DNA of 64,000 nucleotides. Origin: Sagittula salina. Its GTDB lineage: Bacteria > Pseudomonadota > Alphaproteobacteria > Rhodobacterales > Rhodobacteraceae. Positions 21,053 through 29,829 of the stretch are shown here, piece after piece; position 1 is the stretch's first letter, and every line of letters begins with the position of its first letter. A program made the translations under genes and the position numbers. The notes under the pieces were generated by a model. It ran no database searches and had not been told where the DNA came from. It saw only the letters and a program-made list of their open reading frames with translations. The DNA is taken from positions 186,001 to 250,000 of the forward strand of contig NZ_JAGISH010000005.1 in assembly GCF_017813235.1 (NCBI RefSeq). The letters are read 5' to 3'.

Positions 21053-21253
21053 CGCGAACCAACCGGTGCCTGCCGCCACTGCCCCCCTCGGAACCGGCAA
21101 TTCCCCGCCGGAAACACCAACACACAAGCGTTCTCACGCCACCGCGGCACGAGTTTTTTCCTTTGCAAAGGAACGGCTTACGGCTCTGCTCCGTTGTACA
21201 CCCATCGAGACGGCGCCACCCGCGCCGCTCACAGGAAGATGGAAGGACACCAC

Positions 21254-21901
21254 ATGCTGAAGAAGCTCACACTCGCGACCGCGCTCACTGCCGTTTCCGC
21301 CGCGCCGCTGATGGCACTGGAGGCCCAGACGACCACGGAACTGAACCTGCGCTCCGGCCCGGGTCCGAAGGCCGACATTGTCGCCGTGATGCCGCAGGAC
21401 GCCGCCGTGACGGTCGACAGCTGCACCACCACCGACTGGTGCAAGGTCAGCTTCGAGGGCAACGAAGGCTGGGCCTACAGCCCTTACCTGCTCAATACCA
21501 CCATGCCGGAACCGAAGGTGATCTACCAGAACGCCGAACAGATGGAGGTGAAGGTCGTCAAGGAAGAGGACAACAACGGGGCTGATGCCGCCGCCGGTGC
21601 GACCTTTGGTGCTGCCGCCGCCTCGCTTCTTGTCGGTGGCCCGGCCGCTATCGCCGCAGGCGCGATCCTGGGTGCGGGCGCTGGCGCCGCCGCTGCGCCG
21701 ACAGAGGAAACCGTGACCTACATCACGCAGAACCCGGTCGAACCTGTCTACCTGAACGGCGAAGTCGTCGTCGGTGCCGGCATTCCGGACGGCGTGGAAA
21801 CCTATACGGTTCCGGACAGCGAGTATGCCTACGTTTACGTCAACGATGAACCGGTTGTCATCAATCCCGAGACTCGCCGCATCGTCTACGTGGTGCGTTA
21901 A
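21254..21901 (+). CDS. Exported SH3-domain protein with DUF1236-like C-terminus
   Basis: 215 aa. Signal peptide MLKKLTLATALTAVSAAPLMA. A bacterial SH3 domain at about 25-82 (TELNLRSGPGPKADIVAVMPQ, DWCKVSFEGNEGWAYSPYLL). Then a Gly/Ala-rich hydrophobic stretch (about 115-150, GAAAASLLVGGPAAIAAGAI) that could sit in a membrane. Then a C-terminal PVYLNGEVVVGAGIPDGVETYTVPDSEYAYVYVNDEPVVI-type repeat resembling DUF1236. Probably periplasmic or envelope-associated and peptidoglycan-binding. RBS GGAAGGA, terminator immediately downstream, so monocistronic. Confidence 0.8.
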   Translation: MLKKLTLATALTAVSAAPLMALEAQTTTELNLRSGPGPKADIVAVMPQDAAVTVDSCTTTDWCKVSFEGNEGWAYSPYLLNTTMPEPKVIYQNAEQMEVKVVKEEDNNGADAAAGATFGAAAASLLVGGPAAIAAGAILGAGAGAAAAPTEETVTYITQNPVEPVYLNGEVVVGAGIPDGVETYTVPDSEYAYVYVNDEPVVINPETRRIVYVVR

Positions 21902-21922
21902 GGCTCCCTGACCAAATCCACA

Positions 21923-21949
21923 AAGGCCCCGCCCCGCGCGGGGCCTTTT
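21923..21949 (+). terminator. Rho-independent terminator after SH3 gene
   Basis: AAGGCCCCG and CGGGGCCTT arms around a short CCCCGCG-type loop, followed by a T-run. Confidence 0.85.
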
Positions 21950-22114
21950 CGCATCCGCATGCCGTGCGCATCCCCAGTTTCGCCGCCGCCCATGTTCCTG
22001 CCTGGTAACAAATGCCTTCGGCGCCTCGCTCCGCAGGAGCGGTGGGGGCAGAGCCCCCTTCCGACCTCTCGGCAATGACGCGTCCGACAATTGCCCCGCG
22101 CCGAAAATCTGTCG

Positions 22115-22819
22115 TCAATCCTCGAACAGTTCCGATTGACCCTCGCCGGCTTCCAGTGCGTCGGCATCGTCCTCCTCGTTCGGCCCCCCGATGGGCGAGG
22201 GGCGGTTGTCCAGCAGTCCGGCCGCCCGCAGTTCGGCCAGCCCCGGCAGGTCACGGGCCGATTCCAGCCCGAAGTGGTCGAGGAAATTCTGCGTCACCAC
22301 AAAAGTCACCGGCCGTCCGGGCGTCATCCGCCGCCGCCCGAAGCGGATCCAATCCATTTCGATCAGCTGATCCACCGTGCCGCGCGACACGGCGACGCCG
22401 CGGATTTCCTCGATCTCGGCGCGGGTCACCGGCTGATGGTAGGCGATGATCGCCAGTGTCTCCACGGCGGCGCGGCTGAGTTTGCGCACCTCCACCGTCT
22501 CGCGTTGCATGAGGTAGCCAAGATCGCCCGCGGTGCGAAAGGCCCAGGCGTCACCCACACGTACCACCTGCACCCCGCGTCCCTCGTAGCGCTTGCGCAA
22601 ATGCGCCAGCGCCTCGGCCGGGTCGCATCCATGCGGCATCCGCTCGCCCAGTTCCTTTATCGTTACCGGCTCCGCACTGGCAAAAAGGATGGCCTCGACC
22701 ATGCGTTCCTGTTCCACCATGGGCGGCGCAGCAAAGAGGCTGTCCATCGGGCGCCGGTCGCGCGGTCCGGGCGAATCCGCAACCTGCGTCTGTTCCGCCG
22801 GTTCCTCGGGTTCCTGCAT
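22115..22819 (-). CDS. scpB: Segregation and condensation protein B
   Basis: Kleisin-interacting winged-helix subunit of the SMC-ScpAB chromosome condensin, 234 aa. Core blocks: VEAILFASAEPVTIKELGERMP, RKLSRAAVETLAIIAYHQPVTRAEIEEIRGV, and SRGTVDQLIEMDWIRFGRRRMTPGRPVTFVVT. An acidic tail ends in EDDADALEAGEGQSELFED. The ATG shares a base with the scpA stop (TGATG), so the two are translationally coupled; a longer open frame upstream lies inside scpA. Confidence 0.93.
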   Translation of the reverse strand: MQEPEEPAEQTQVADSPGPRDRRPMDSLFAAPPMVEQERMVEAILFASAEPVTIKELGERMPHGCDPAEALAHLRKRYEGRGVQVVRVGDAWAFRTAGDLGYLMQRETVEVRKLSRAAVETLAIIAYHQPVTRAEIEEIRGVAVSRGTVDQLIEMDWIRFGRRRMTPGRPVTFVVTQNFLDHFGLESARDLPGLAELRAAGLLDNRPSPIGGPNEEDDADALEAGEGQSELFED

Positions 22820-23679
22820 CAGTCCTGTCCCTCTCTCCGGGGGGCTTCGGGCGCCACCCTCAGGACCCCTCCCGAGGTCTGTCCAGCGCCCTGCCCCGCG
22901 TCCTTCTTCTGGCGCAGTTCGATGGGGGCAAAGGTCGCCGCCTGCCGCATTTCCAGCCGCCCCTCCTTGGCCAGTTGCAGCGAGGCAGCAAAGGTCGCCG
23001 CCGTGGCCGACCGCCACATCACCGGATCCTCTGTCCAGCCCTCCGGCATGTACGAAGAGATATCCGTCCACGACCCGGCAAAGCCGATCATGCCGCGCAT
23101 CCGCTCCAGTGCCTGTTCCATGGTAAATACCTTGTCGCGGTCCATGACGAAGGGGCGGAATTCGTCCTTCGTCCGGATGCGCGCGTACCCCTGCATGAGG
23201 TCCAGAAGCGTTGCGGTGTAGACCACCTTGCGCACGCGCTCCATTCCTTCGGGGATGCCGCGGGCGAAGAAATCCTTGCCCAGGCGATCCCGCGCCATCA
23301 GCCGCGCGGCGGCCTCCCGCATGGCCTGCAACCGCTCCAGCTGAAACGCCAGGTGCGCCGCCAGATCCTCGCCAGACGGGCCTTCTTCTGTCGGGTCGGG
23401 CGGCAGCAGCAGGCGCGACTTCAGGAACGCCAGCCAGGCCGCCATCACGAGGTAATCGGCGGCCAGCTCGATCCGCAGCGCTTTCGCCTTTTCGACAAAG
23501 CTCAGGTACTGGCGCGCCAGTTCCAGCACGCTGATCTGCCGCAGGTCCACCTTCTGCGTGCGCGCCATGTTCAGCAGCAGGTCCAGTGGCCCCTCGAAAC
23601 CCTCGACGTCGACCACCAGCGCCTCTGCCGCGACACGGTCGGCCACGGAAAGCGGCAGTTCTGGTTCGTCATCGGCCAT
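22819..23679 (-). CDS. scpA: Segregation and condensation protein A (kleisin)
   Basis: Kleisin bridging SMC heads, 286 aa. N-terminal VDVEGFEGPLDLLLNMARTQKVDLRQISVLELARQYLSFVEKAK, then LAADYLVMAAWLAFLKSRLLLPPD, are the family hallmarks that bind the SMC neck. The middle is charged, and the C-terminal winged helix (TAATFAASLQLAKEGRLEMRQAATFAPIELR) contacts the SMC cap. 25 bp downstream of nagZ in the argS-SPOR-nagZ-scpA-scpB unit. Confidence 0.94.
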   Translation of the reverse strand: MADDEPELPLSVADRVAAEALVVDVEGFEGPLDLLLNMARTQKVDLRQISVLELARQYLSFVEKAKALRIELAADYLVMAAWLAFLKSRLLLPPDPTEEGPSGEDLAAHLAFQLERLQAMREAAARLMARDRLGKDFFARGIPEGMERVRKVVYTATLLDLMQGYARIRTKDEFRPFVMDRDKVFTMEQALERMRGMIGFAGSWTDISSYMPEGWTEDPVMWRSATAATFAASLQLAKEGRLEMRQAATFAPIELRQKKDAGQGAGQTSGGVLRVAPEAPRREGQD

Positions 23680-23704
23680 GAAAAGCGGTCCCGGATACAG
23701 CCTG

Positions 23705-24685
23705 TCAGGCGATCAAGGCGTCAAATTCTGCGTTCAGCGCGTCGATGTCAACCGCATCGGGGGTCCGCCGCGCCGCCAGCGCCGCCTCTGCGCGGGTCTG
23801 CGCCGCAGGCTCCATTGTACGGCAGACCTCCGCCAGCGCGCGCATTTCGGGCAGGTCGCCATTGCAGTGCAGCACAACATCACAGCCCGCCGCCAGCGCC
23901 GCGCGGCCCCGGTCCGCCACGGTGCCCGAAAGCGCCTCCATGCTGATGTCGTCGGTCATCAGCAGCCCACCGAAACCGATCTCCTCGCGGATCAGCCGCA
24001 CCATGCGTTCCGACACCGTGGCCGGGCGCGGGTCGATCGCCTCGAACACAAGGTGCGCCGTCATCGCCAGCGGCAGGTCCGAGAGCGCTGCGAAGGGCGC
24101 GAAATCCACCGCGCGCAGCGCCTCCGGCTCCGCAGCCACGCGCGGCAGATCCTTGTGACTGTCGAGCGTCCCCAGCCCATGCCCCGGCATGTGCTTCATC
24201 ACCGGCAGCACGCCGCCCGCCAGCAGCCCCTCCGCCACGGCGCGGCCATTGGCCACCACCGTCGCCACATCCGTGCCATAGCAGCGGTTGCGCAGGATGG
24301 CGTGCGTCTGATCGCGTGCCACATCCAGCGTCGGAATGCAGTTGCCGTCGATCCCGAGGCCGCGCAACTCATGCGCAATGATCCGCGCCCGCAGCCAGAA
24401 CGCCCGCGCGCCCGTATCGGCCTCTGCCAGCGGCGGCGCGAAGTCCCGCGCCAGCGGCGGCCGCAGCCTTTGCACCCGCCCGCCTTCCTGATCGATGAAA
24501 ACCGGCGCTTCGAATCCTGCCGCCGAGCGCAATTCGTCACACAGCGCGCGGATCTGGTCCGCATCCGCGAGATTGCGCGCAAACAGGATGAACCCGAACG
24601 GCTTCATCTCTGCATACAGCGACTTTTCCTCTGCCGTCAGCCTCTCCCCCGCGCACCCAAGGATGGCCGCGCCGAACCGGCTCAC
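23705..24685 (-). CDS. nagZ: Beta-N-acetylhexosaminidase NagZ
   Basis: GH3 cytoplasmic enzyme that removes GlcNAc from anhydromuropeptides in cell-wall recycling. 326 aa. Substrate-binding FIDQEGGRVQRLRPP, catalytic loop VMKHMPGHGLGTLDSHKDLP and nucleophile segment GLLMTDDISMEALSG are intact. The start is a GTG at 24685 (reading SRFGAAILGCAG) whose GTGA overlaps the stop of the SPOR gene; no nearer ATG fits the family N-terminus. Confidence 0.93.
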   Translation of the reverse strand: MSRFGAAILGCAGERLTAEEKSLYAEMKPFGFILFARNLADADQIRALCDELRSAAGFEAPVFIDQEGGRVQRLRPPLARDFAPPLAEADTGARAFWLRARIIAHELRGLGIDGNCIPTLDVARDQTHAILRNRCYGTDVATVVANGRAVAEGLLAGGVLPVMKHMPGHGLGTLDSHKDLPRVAAEPEALRAVDFAPFAALSDLPLAMTAHLVFEAIDPRPATVSERMVRLIREEIGFGGLLMTDDISMEALSGTVADRGRAALAAGCDVVLHCNGDLPEMRALAEVCRTMEPAAQTRAEAALAARRTPDAVDIDALNAEFDALIA

Positions 24686-25668
24686 TTCGAGACCACCGGG
24701 ATGCAGTCCACCTTCTCGGCCACGAAGGCCGCGCAGAATCGCCGCGCATCCGCGAGATCGGTGAACCCCTCGGCCCGCAGCCGGTAAAAGGTCCGCCCGC
24801 CGGACTGCGCCTTTTGGATCACGCGGCCCTTGCCATCGAGGAATTCGCCAAAGCGGCCCTCCAGCCGGGCCCATTCCGACCGCGCGGTTTCGGTGCTGTC
24901 AAAGGCGCCGATCTGCACCAGCCTCGTGCCCGCAGGCAGCGTGTCCGGGTTGATCTCGCGCGTGGGCGTCTCCGCGGCGGCGGCGATCACAGCCGCGTCC
25001 ACCGGGCCTACGCTCGCAACCTGCAAACCGCCGGGCCGGATGCGTGGCCGCAAGGACCGCGCCAGTCCCGGACCGGCATGCACCACATGCGGGGCAGCGG
25101 ACGCGAAATCGTCTTCGTCCAGATCGGATCCGGAAGATGTCACATCCTCTATATCGCTCAGCGGCGTCAGGGGGTCGGTTCCGGCGGTGATCTGTGCCGC
25201 CAGCGCCTGAATGGGATCTTCGGCCTCCTCGGGGAACAGGTCCAGCCCGTGCTGCTTGGCGCGTTCTTCGGCGGCAGCGGCTGCGGCGGCCTCCGCCTCC
25301 ACGTCGACGCGCACCATGGCCTCCGGTGCCACGTCTTCCGCCGCGAGCCCGGCCGGAACCGGGGCCAGCAGCAGTTGCTGCGCCGGTCCTTCGGCAAGCC
25401 CGGTGCCCGCCACGGTGTTCACCGCCAGCCCCTGATGGTCAGCCAGCGTGCCGCCCGGATCGGCCGGGGCGATCCGCATCGGTCCCGCCACCGCCTGCAC
25501 CACCGGCACACCGCTCACGTCGCGCGCCATGACGCCGTAGCCCCAGACTCCAACGCCCACGATCAGCGCCAGCGAGGCTGCGGCGCCCGCAAGGTTCACC
25601 ATCGAAACGGGTTTGCCCACGCGGTGGGACTCGGGGGCATAGTGCCCCCCAAGGGTGTAATCCGCCAT
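24682..25668 (-). CDS. SPOR-domain inner-membrane protein
   Basis: 328 aa, single-pass type II topology: short basic N-terminus, one membrane segment (about residues 23-45, VNLAGAAASLALIVGVGVWG), a long periplasmic linker rich in Ala and Glu, and a C-terminal SPOR domain (about 248-328, TRLVQIGAFDSTETARSEWARL, YRLRAEGFTDLADARRFCAAF). SPOR domains bind denuded septal glycan. Placement next to nagZ and argS is conserved in Rhodobacteraceae. Start MADYTLGG at 25668 with GAGG upstream; another in-frame ATG lies 30 bp earlier. Confidence 0.85.
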   Translation of the reverse strand: MADYTLGGHYAPESHRVGKPVSMVNLAGAAASLALIVGVGVWGYGVMARDVSGVPVVQAVAGPMRIAPADPGGTLADHQGLAVNTVAGTGLAEGPAQQLLLAPVPAGLAAEDVAPEAMVRVDVEAEAAAAAAAEERAKQHGLDLFPEEAEDPIQALAAQITAGTDPLTPLSDIEDVTSSGSDLDEDDFASAAPHVVHAGPGLARSLRPRIRPGGLQVASVGPVDAAVIAAAAETPTREINPDTLPAGTRLVQIGAFDSTETARSEWARLEGRFGEFLDGKGRVIQKAQSGGRTFYRLRAEGFTDLADARRFCAAFVAEKVDCIPVVSK

Positions 25669-25817
25669 GTCTGCCTCGTCTTCCTCCCTCGGGTGCATTG
25701 CCCTCGGGATGGTCTGCTCGTCGTTCCTGTGGCGCCGCCGGAAACTTGAACCGGCCCGGAAACCGGTTCCCGCCAGTCAGGCTGCGCGCGCATCGAAGAC
25801 CCGGCAGGCGCGCCTTG

Positions 25818-27560
25818 TCAGCGCATCTCTTCCACCGGTGTCACGCCAAGAATACCAAGGCCTGCGGAAATCACAACTGCCGTGGCATGGGCAAGCGCGA
25901 TTTTTGGCTGCGTCGCGGCCTCTGTGTCTTGCAGGAAACGCAGTTCGGGGTGCTCCTTCCCCGCATTCCACAGCCCGTGCAGCATGGCCGCCAGCTCGCT
26001 CAGGTAGGTGGCGATGCGGTGTGGTTCGTGCGTACGTGCGGCGATCTCCACCAGACGCGGCCATTCCGCCAGCTTGCCCACCAGCGACAATTCAGAGGCA
26101 TGGACAACCCCGGACAGATCCACACCCGCCAGAGCGGCGTCGGAAATGTCGAACCCCGCCTCCCGCGCCTTCCGCATCGCGGACGAGATCCGCGCATGTG
26201 CGTATTGCACGTAGAACACCGGGTTTTCCTTCGACTGCTCGACCACCTTGTCGAAATCGAAGTCCAGCGCCGCATCGGATTTCCGCGTCAGCATGTGGAA
26301 CCGCGCCACATCGGCCCCGACCTCGTCGACCAGATCGCGCAGCGTGATGAAGGTGCCCGCGCGCTTCGACATCTTGAAGGGCGCGCCGTTCTTGAACAGC
26401 TTCACCAGCTGGATCAGCTTGATGTCCAAGGGCACGCGGTCGTTCGACAGCGCCTTCACCACCGCCTTCAGCCGCTTCACGTAACCGCCGTGATCGGCGC
26501 CAAAGATGTTGATCAGCAGGTCGAACCCGCGCTGCACCTTGTCGTAGTGATACGCGATGTCGGGGGCGAAATAGGCCCAGGACCCGTCCGCCTTCATCAC
26601 CGGGCGGTCTTCGTCATCGCCGAATTCGGTGGACTTGAAGAGCCACTGCTCGCGCTCCTCCCAGTCCTCGTCCGCCTTGCCCTTGGGCTTGGGCAGAATA
26701 CCCCGATAGACCAGCCCCATGGCTTTCAGGCTGTCGATGGCGGCCTCGATCTTTCCCGTGCCATAGAGCGATTTCTCCGAAAAGAACACGTCCATGTGCA
26801 CGTTTAGCGCCGCGAGGTCGTCGCGGATCAGGTCCATCATGGCGGCGATGGCGAACTCGCGCACCGGCTCCAGCCAGACGTCTTCCTCGGCCTCCAGCCA
26901 GATATCGCCGACCTTGGCCTTCAGCGCCTCGCCCACCGGCACGAGGTAATCGCCAGGATAGGACCCTTCGGGCCAGTCCACCGTCAGGTCGTGCGCCTCA
27001 AGGTAGCGGTTGAACACCGACCGTGCCAGAACGTCGACCTGCGCGCCGCCGTCGTTGATGTAATATTCGCGGGTTACATCGTAGCCCGCGTAGGCCAGCA
27101 GCGAAGCCATGGCATCGCCCACGATGGCGCCGCGCGCGTGGCCCACGTGCATCGGTCCCGTCGGGTTCGCGGACACGTATTCGACGTTTACCTTGGACCC
27201 CGTCCCCATGTCCGACCGCCCGTAGGCGGTGCCCGCCTTGAGGATGGCGCCCGGCACGCTCTGCCAGACCGACACCTCCAGCCGCAGGTTCAGGAATCCC
27301 GGACCGGCAACTTCGGCGCTCGCCACGCGACTGTCCGCCACCAGCTTTGCCGCCAGAGCCTCCGCGATGTCGCGCGGTTTCTTTCCCGCGGGCTTCGCCA
27401 GCACCATCGCGGCGTTGGTAGCCATGTCGCCGTGCAGCGGATCGCGCGGCGGCTCGGTGGTCACGGCATCCGTGTTCAGCCCCTCGGGCAGCACGCCCTC
27501 GCGGGTCAGCGCGGCAATGGCATCGAGGACAACGGCACGAATATCGGCAAAGAGGTTCAT
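25818..27560 (-). CDS. argS: Arginyl-tRNA synthetase
   Basis: Class I synthetase, 580 aa. Add1 N-terminal domain (about 1-110), HIGH-type motif in ANPTGPMHVGHARGAIVGDA, and KMSKRAGTFITLRDL as the KMSKS equivalent. An anticodon-binding helical domain ends in LLHGLWNAGKEHPELRFLQ, LGVTPVEEMR. SD AGGAGT 9 bp before the ATG. Head of the argS-SPOR-nagZ-scpA-scpB unit. An 11-bp tandem repeat lies about 60 bp upstream. Confidence 0.97.
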   Translation of the reverse strand: MNLFADIRAVVLDAIAALTREGVLPEGLNTDAVTTEPPRDPLHGDMATNAAMVLAKPAGKKPRDIAEALAAKLVADSRVASAEVAGPGFLNLRLEVSVWQSVPGAILKAGTAYGRSDMGTGSKVNVEYVSANPTGPMHVGHARGAIVGDAMASLLAYAGYDVTREYYINDGGAQVDVLARSVFNRYLEAHDLTVDWPEGSYPGDYLVPVGEALKAKVGDIWLEAEEDVWLEPVREFAIAAMMDLIRDDLAALNVHMDVFFSEKSLYGTGKIEAAIDSLKAMGLVYRGILPKPKGKADEDWEEREQWLFKSTEFGDDEDRPVMKADGSWAYFAPDIAYHYDKVQRGFDLLINIFGADHGGYVKRLKAVVKALSNDRVPLDIKLIQLVKLFKNGAPFKMSKRAGTFITLRDLVDEVGADVARFHMLTRKSDAALDFDFDKVVEQSKENPVFYVQYAHARISSAMRKAREAGFDISDAALAGVDLSGVVHASELSLVGKLAEWPRLVEIAARTHEPHRIATYLSELAAMLHGLWNAGKEHPELRFLQDTEAATQPKIALAHATAVVISAGLGILGVTPVEEMR

Positions 27561-27617
27561 CGGTCAGACTCCTGAATTGCCGCCTCCTCTACCACGCCCG
27601 CGCGCGGATTCAACCGG

Positions 27618-27661
27618 CCTCGGGCCAGCCTCGGGCCAGTCGTGGGCCAGTCGTGGGCCAG
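27618..27661. repeat. 11-bp tandem repeat, four units, upstream of argS
   Basis: CCTCGGGCCAG twice followed by TCGTGGGCCAG twice, then a decayed CTTGGGGCT. It lies in the 178-bp gap between the antiporter stop and the argS start. Confidence 0.8.
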
Positions 27662-27738
27662 CTTGGGGCTAACCTGGGACCGGCTACGATCTGCTCTGGC
27701 CTGTACTGGCTTTCACCTGTCCGCTCCGGTCAGCGCGT

Positions 27739-29628
27739 TCAGACCGGTGCCGCGCTCCCCTCGCCGGAAACCCTGGCCTTCGCCTCCTTGGCTTCCTTCG
27801 CCTCCTCGCCACCCTTGCGTTCCGGGCGGACCGCGCCGATCGACAGGATCTTCGCCCCCGGCTTGCCGTTCACCTCATCCTTCGGACCAAGGATGCGCAA
27901 TCGCCCGCCCGGCGTCAGTTCCGCCAGCGCCACAGCGTCGCTCAACATGGCCCGCCAGTCCTTCAGCGTCCATTCTTCGGACAGTGTCGAAACCCGGAAC
28001 TCCGCCTCGCCCGCGATCTGCGCGTTGGCTTCCATGAAGGTCTGCTCCAGCGCCAGCGCCCGCCCGCCCAGCGTCGCGGGCAGCGCGTGGCGCGTGGCCG
28101 TCTGCTTTACCCGCTTCAGCTGGTAGACGTTGTCGCGCCCGAACTCCGGCCCGAGGTCGGTGGCCACCAGAGTATTGTAGGCGTCGTTCCCGGAGGCGGC
28201 GATGATCTTCTCGAAGGCCATCAACTCCACGCGTTCCTCCGCCACTTCCGACAGGATATCGCCGGAAAACACCGGCACCCCGGCCTCGCGCGCCTGCCGC
28301 AGCCGCCCGTGGTTGGTATCCGCGATGATCACCGGCAGGCCCATCTTCTCGAACCCCTTGGCCAGCGCCACGGACCAGCCGGAGGCTCCCACGATCAGCA
28401 CGCCGGGTTTCTCCCCGGCCGACAGACCCAGCGCGCGGGCAAAGGGCGTCAGGGTGAAACCGTGCAGCACCACCGTCGCCACCACCAGTACAAAGGCCAG
28501 CGGCGCGATCTTCTCGCCGTCGGAAATTCCCAGACCCGCCAGCCGCTCCCCGAACAGCCCCGCGACCGCCACCAGAACCACGCCGCGCGGGCCGGTCAGG
28601 GCGACCAGCAGGCGCTCTTTCATCGGCACGTTGGTAAAGGCCAGCGCGATCAGCACCGGCAATGGCCGCGCCACGGCGATCACCACCACGACAAAGGCCA
28701 ACGCCCGCCAGTCCAGCACCATCAGGCGCTCGAACGACATGCCCGCCGCCAGCAGGATGAACACGCCCGACACCAGCAGCACCGTCGCATGTTCCTTGAA
28801 CCGGTAAAGTTCGGTGAAACTCGGCAGGTTGGCATTGGCGATCCAAAGCCCCATCAAGGTCACGGCCAGCAGCCCGCTTTCGTGCAAAACAGAATCCGCC
28901 AAAGCGAATACTGCAAGCAAAACAACGAATAACACGGGAACCTTCATGTACTCTGGAACCCAGGCACGGGTAAAGGCCTTGGCCAACCCCCAGCCCGCCG
29001 CCAATCCCAGCACCGAGGCCGCCGTGATGCCCAGGACCAGCGTCCAGACCGCATGGCCCGCGCCGGTCGCCGTTTCCAGCACGACAACCACCTCGAAGGC
29101 CAGCACCGCCGCCAGCGCGCCCACGGGATCGTTCACGATGGCCTCCCATTGCAGCAGCGCCGCCGGGCGTCGCGCCAGCTTGGCCTGGCGCAGGAGCGGC
29201 GCGATCACGGTCGGGCCGGTGACGATCATGATGCCGCCGAACACCGCCGAGGACGGCCACGACAGCCCTGCCACGAAATGCAGCGCGCAGGCCGAAGCGA
29301 ACCAGCCCAGCGGTGCGCCGATGACAACCAGCCGACGCACCCCGGCCGCCGCGTCCCGCAACGAATGCAGGTCGAGAGTCAGGCCACCTTCAAACAGGAT
29401 GATCGCCACGGCGATGGCGATCATGGGCGACAGCATGTCGCCGAACTGCGCCGCCGGGTCCAGCAGACCCAGAACCGGCCCCACGATCAGGCCCGCCGCC
29501 AGCATCAGCACGATCGCGGGCAACCGCATCCGCCACGCCAGCCACTGCCCGCCCACGCCAAGCGCCCCCACGAGCGCAAAGGCCAGCACGGGGTCCAGTA
29601 CCCCTGCCGTGGTTTCCGCTACCGCCAT
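27739..29628 (-). CDS. CPA-type cation/proton antiporter with C-terminal TrkA-N domain
   Basis: 629 aa. About 12 membrane segments (residues 12-405) of the Na+/H+ exchanger fold, including IAVAIILFEGGLTLDL, GGIMIVTGPTVIAPLLR and QWEAIVNDPVGALAAVLAFE. The NDP segment is the ion-binding unwound region. A cytoplasmic Rossmann TrkA-N/RCK domain follows (about 420-540, GVLIVGASGWSVALAKGFEKMG), then a TrkA-C-like tail and an AKEAK/EAKARVSG-rich end. Likely an NAD- or nucleotide-gated Na+ or K+/H+ antiporter for pH and salt homeostasis. RBS GGAGAGCGGAG supports 29628; upstream in-frame ATGs are less plausible. Confidence 0.85.
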   Translation of the reverse strand: MAVAETTAGVLDPVLAFALVGALGVGGQWLAWRMRLPAIVLMLAAGLIVGPVLGLLDPAAQFGDMLSPMIAIAVAIILFEGGLTLDLHSLRDAAAGVRRLVVIGAPLGWFASACALHFVAGLSWPSSAVFGGIMIVTGPTVIAPLLRQAKLARRPAALLQWEAIVNDPVGALAAVLAFEVVVVLETATGAGHAVWTLVLGITAASVLGLAAGWGLAKAFTRAWVPEYMKVPVLFVVLLAVFALADSVLHESGLLAVTLMGLWIANANLPSFTELYRFKEHATVLLVSGVFILLAAGMSFERLMVLDWRALAFVVVVIAVARPLPVLIALAFTNVPMKERLLVALTGPRGVVLVAVAGLFGERLAGLGISDGEKIAPLAFVLVVATVVLHGFTLTPFARALGLSAGEKPGVLIVGASGWSVALAKGFEKMGLPVIIADTNHGRLRQAREAGVPVFSGDILSEVAEERVELMAFEKIIAASGNDAYNTLVATDLGPEFGRDNVYQLKRVKQTATRHALPATLGGRALALEQTFMEANAQIAGEAEFRVSTLSEEWTLKDWRAMLSDAVALAELTPGGRLRILGPKDEVNGKPGAKILSIGAVRPERKGGEEAKEAKEAKARVSGEGSAAPV

Positions 29629-29829
29629 CTCCGCTCTCCATGCCGTTTCGCCTGACTTAAGGCGTTTGCGCGGAAGTGAAGCCGACGCGCGCGTTTTGCG
29701 CAATCCCGCCGGTTCACACTTCCGCCTCTTCGCGATCCTGTCCGTACCGCGACTGAGCCACCATTCGCTGCACCCCGACACAAATCCTTAAGGAAACACA
29801 TCATCTTTGATGCGTAACCCATTGTTAAA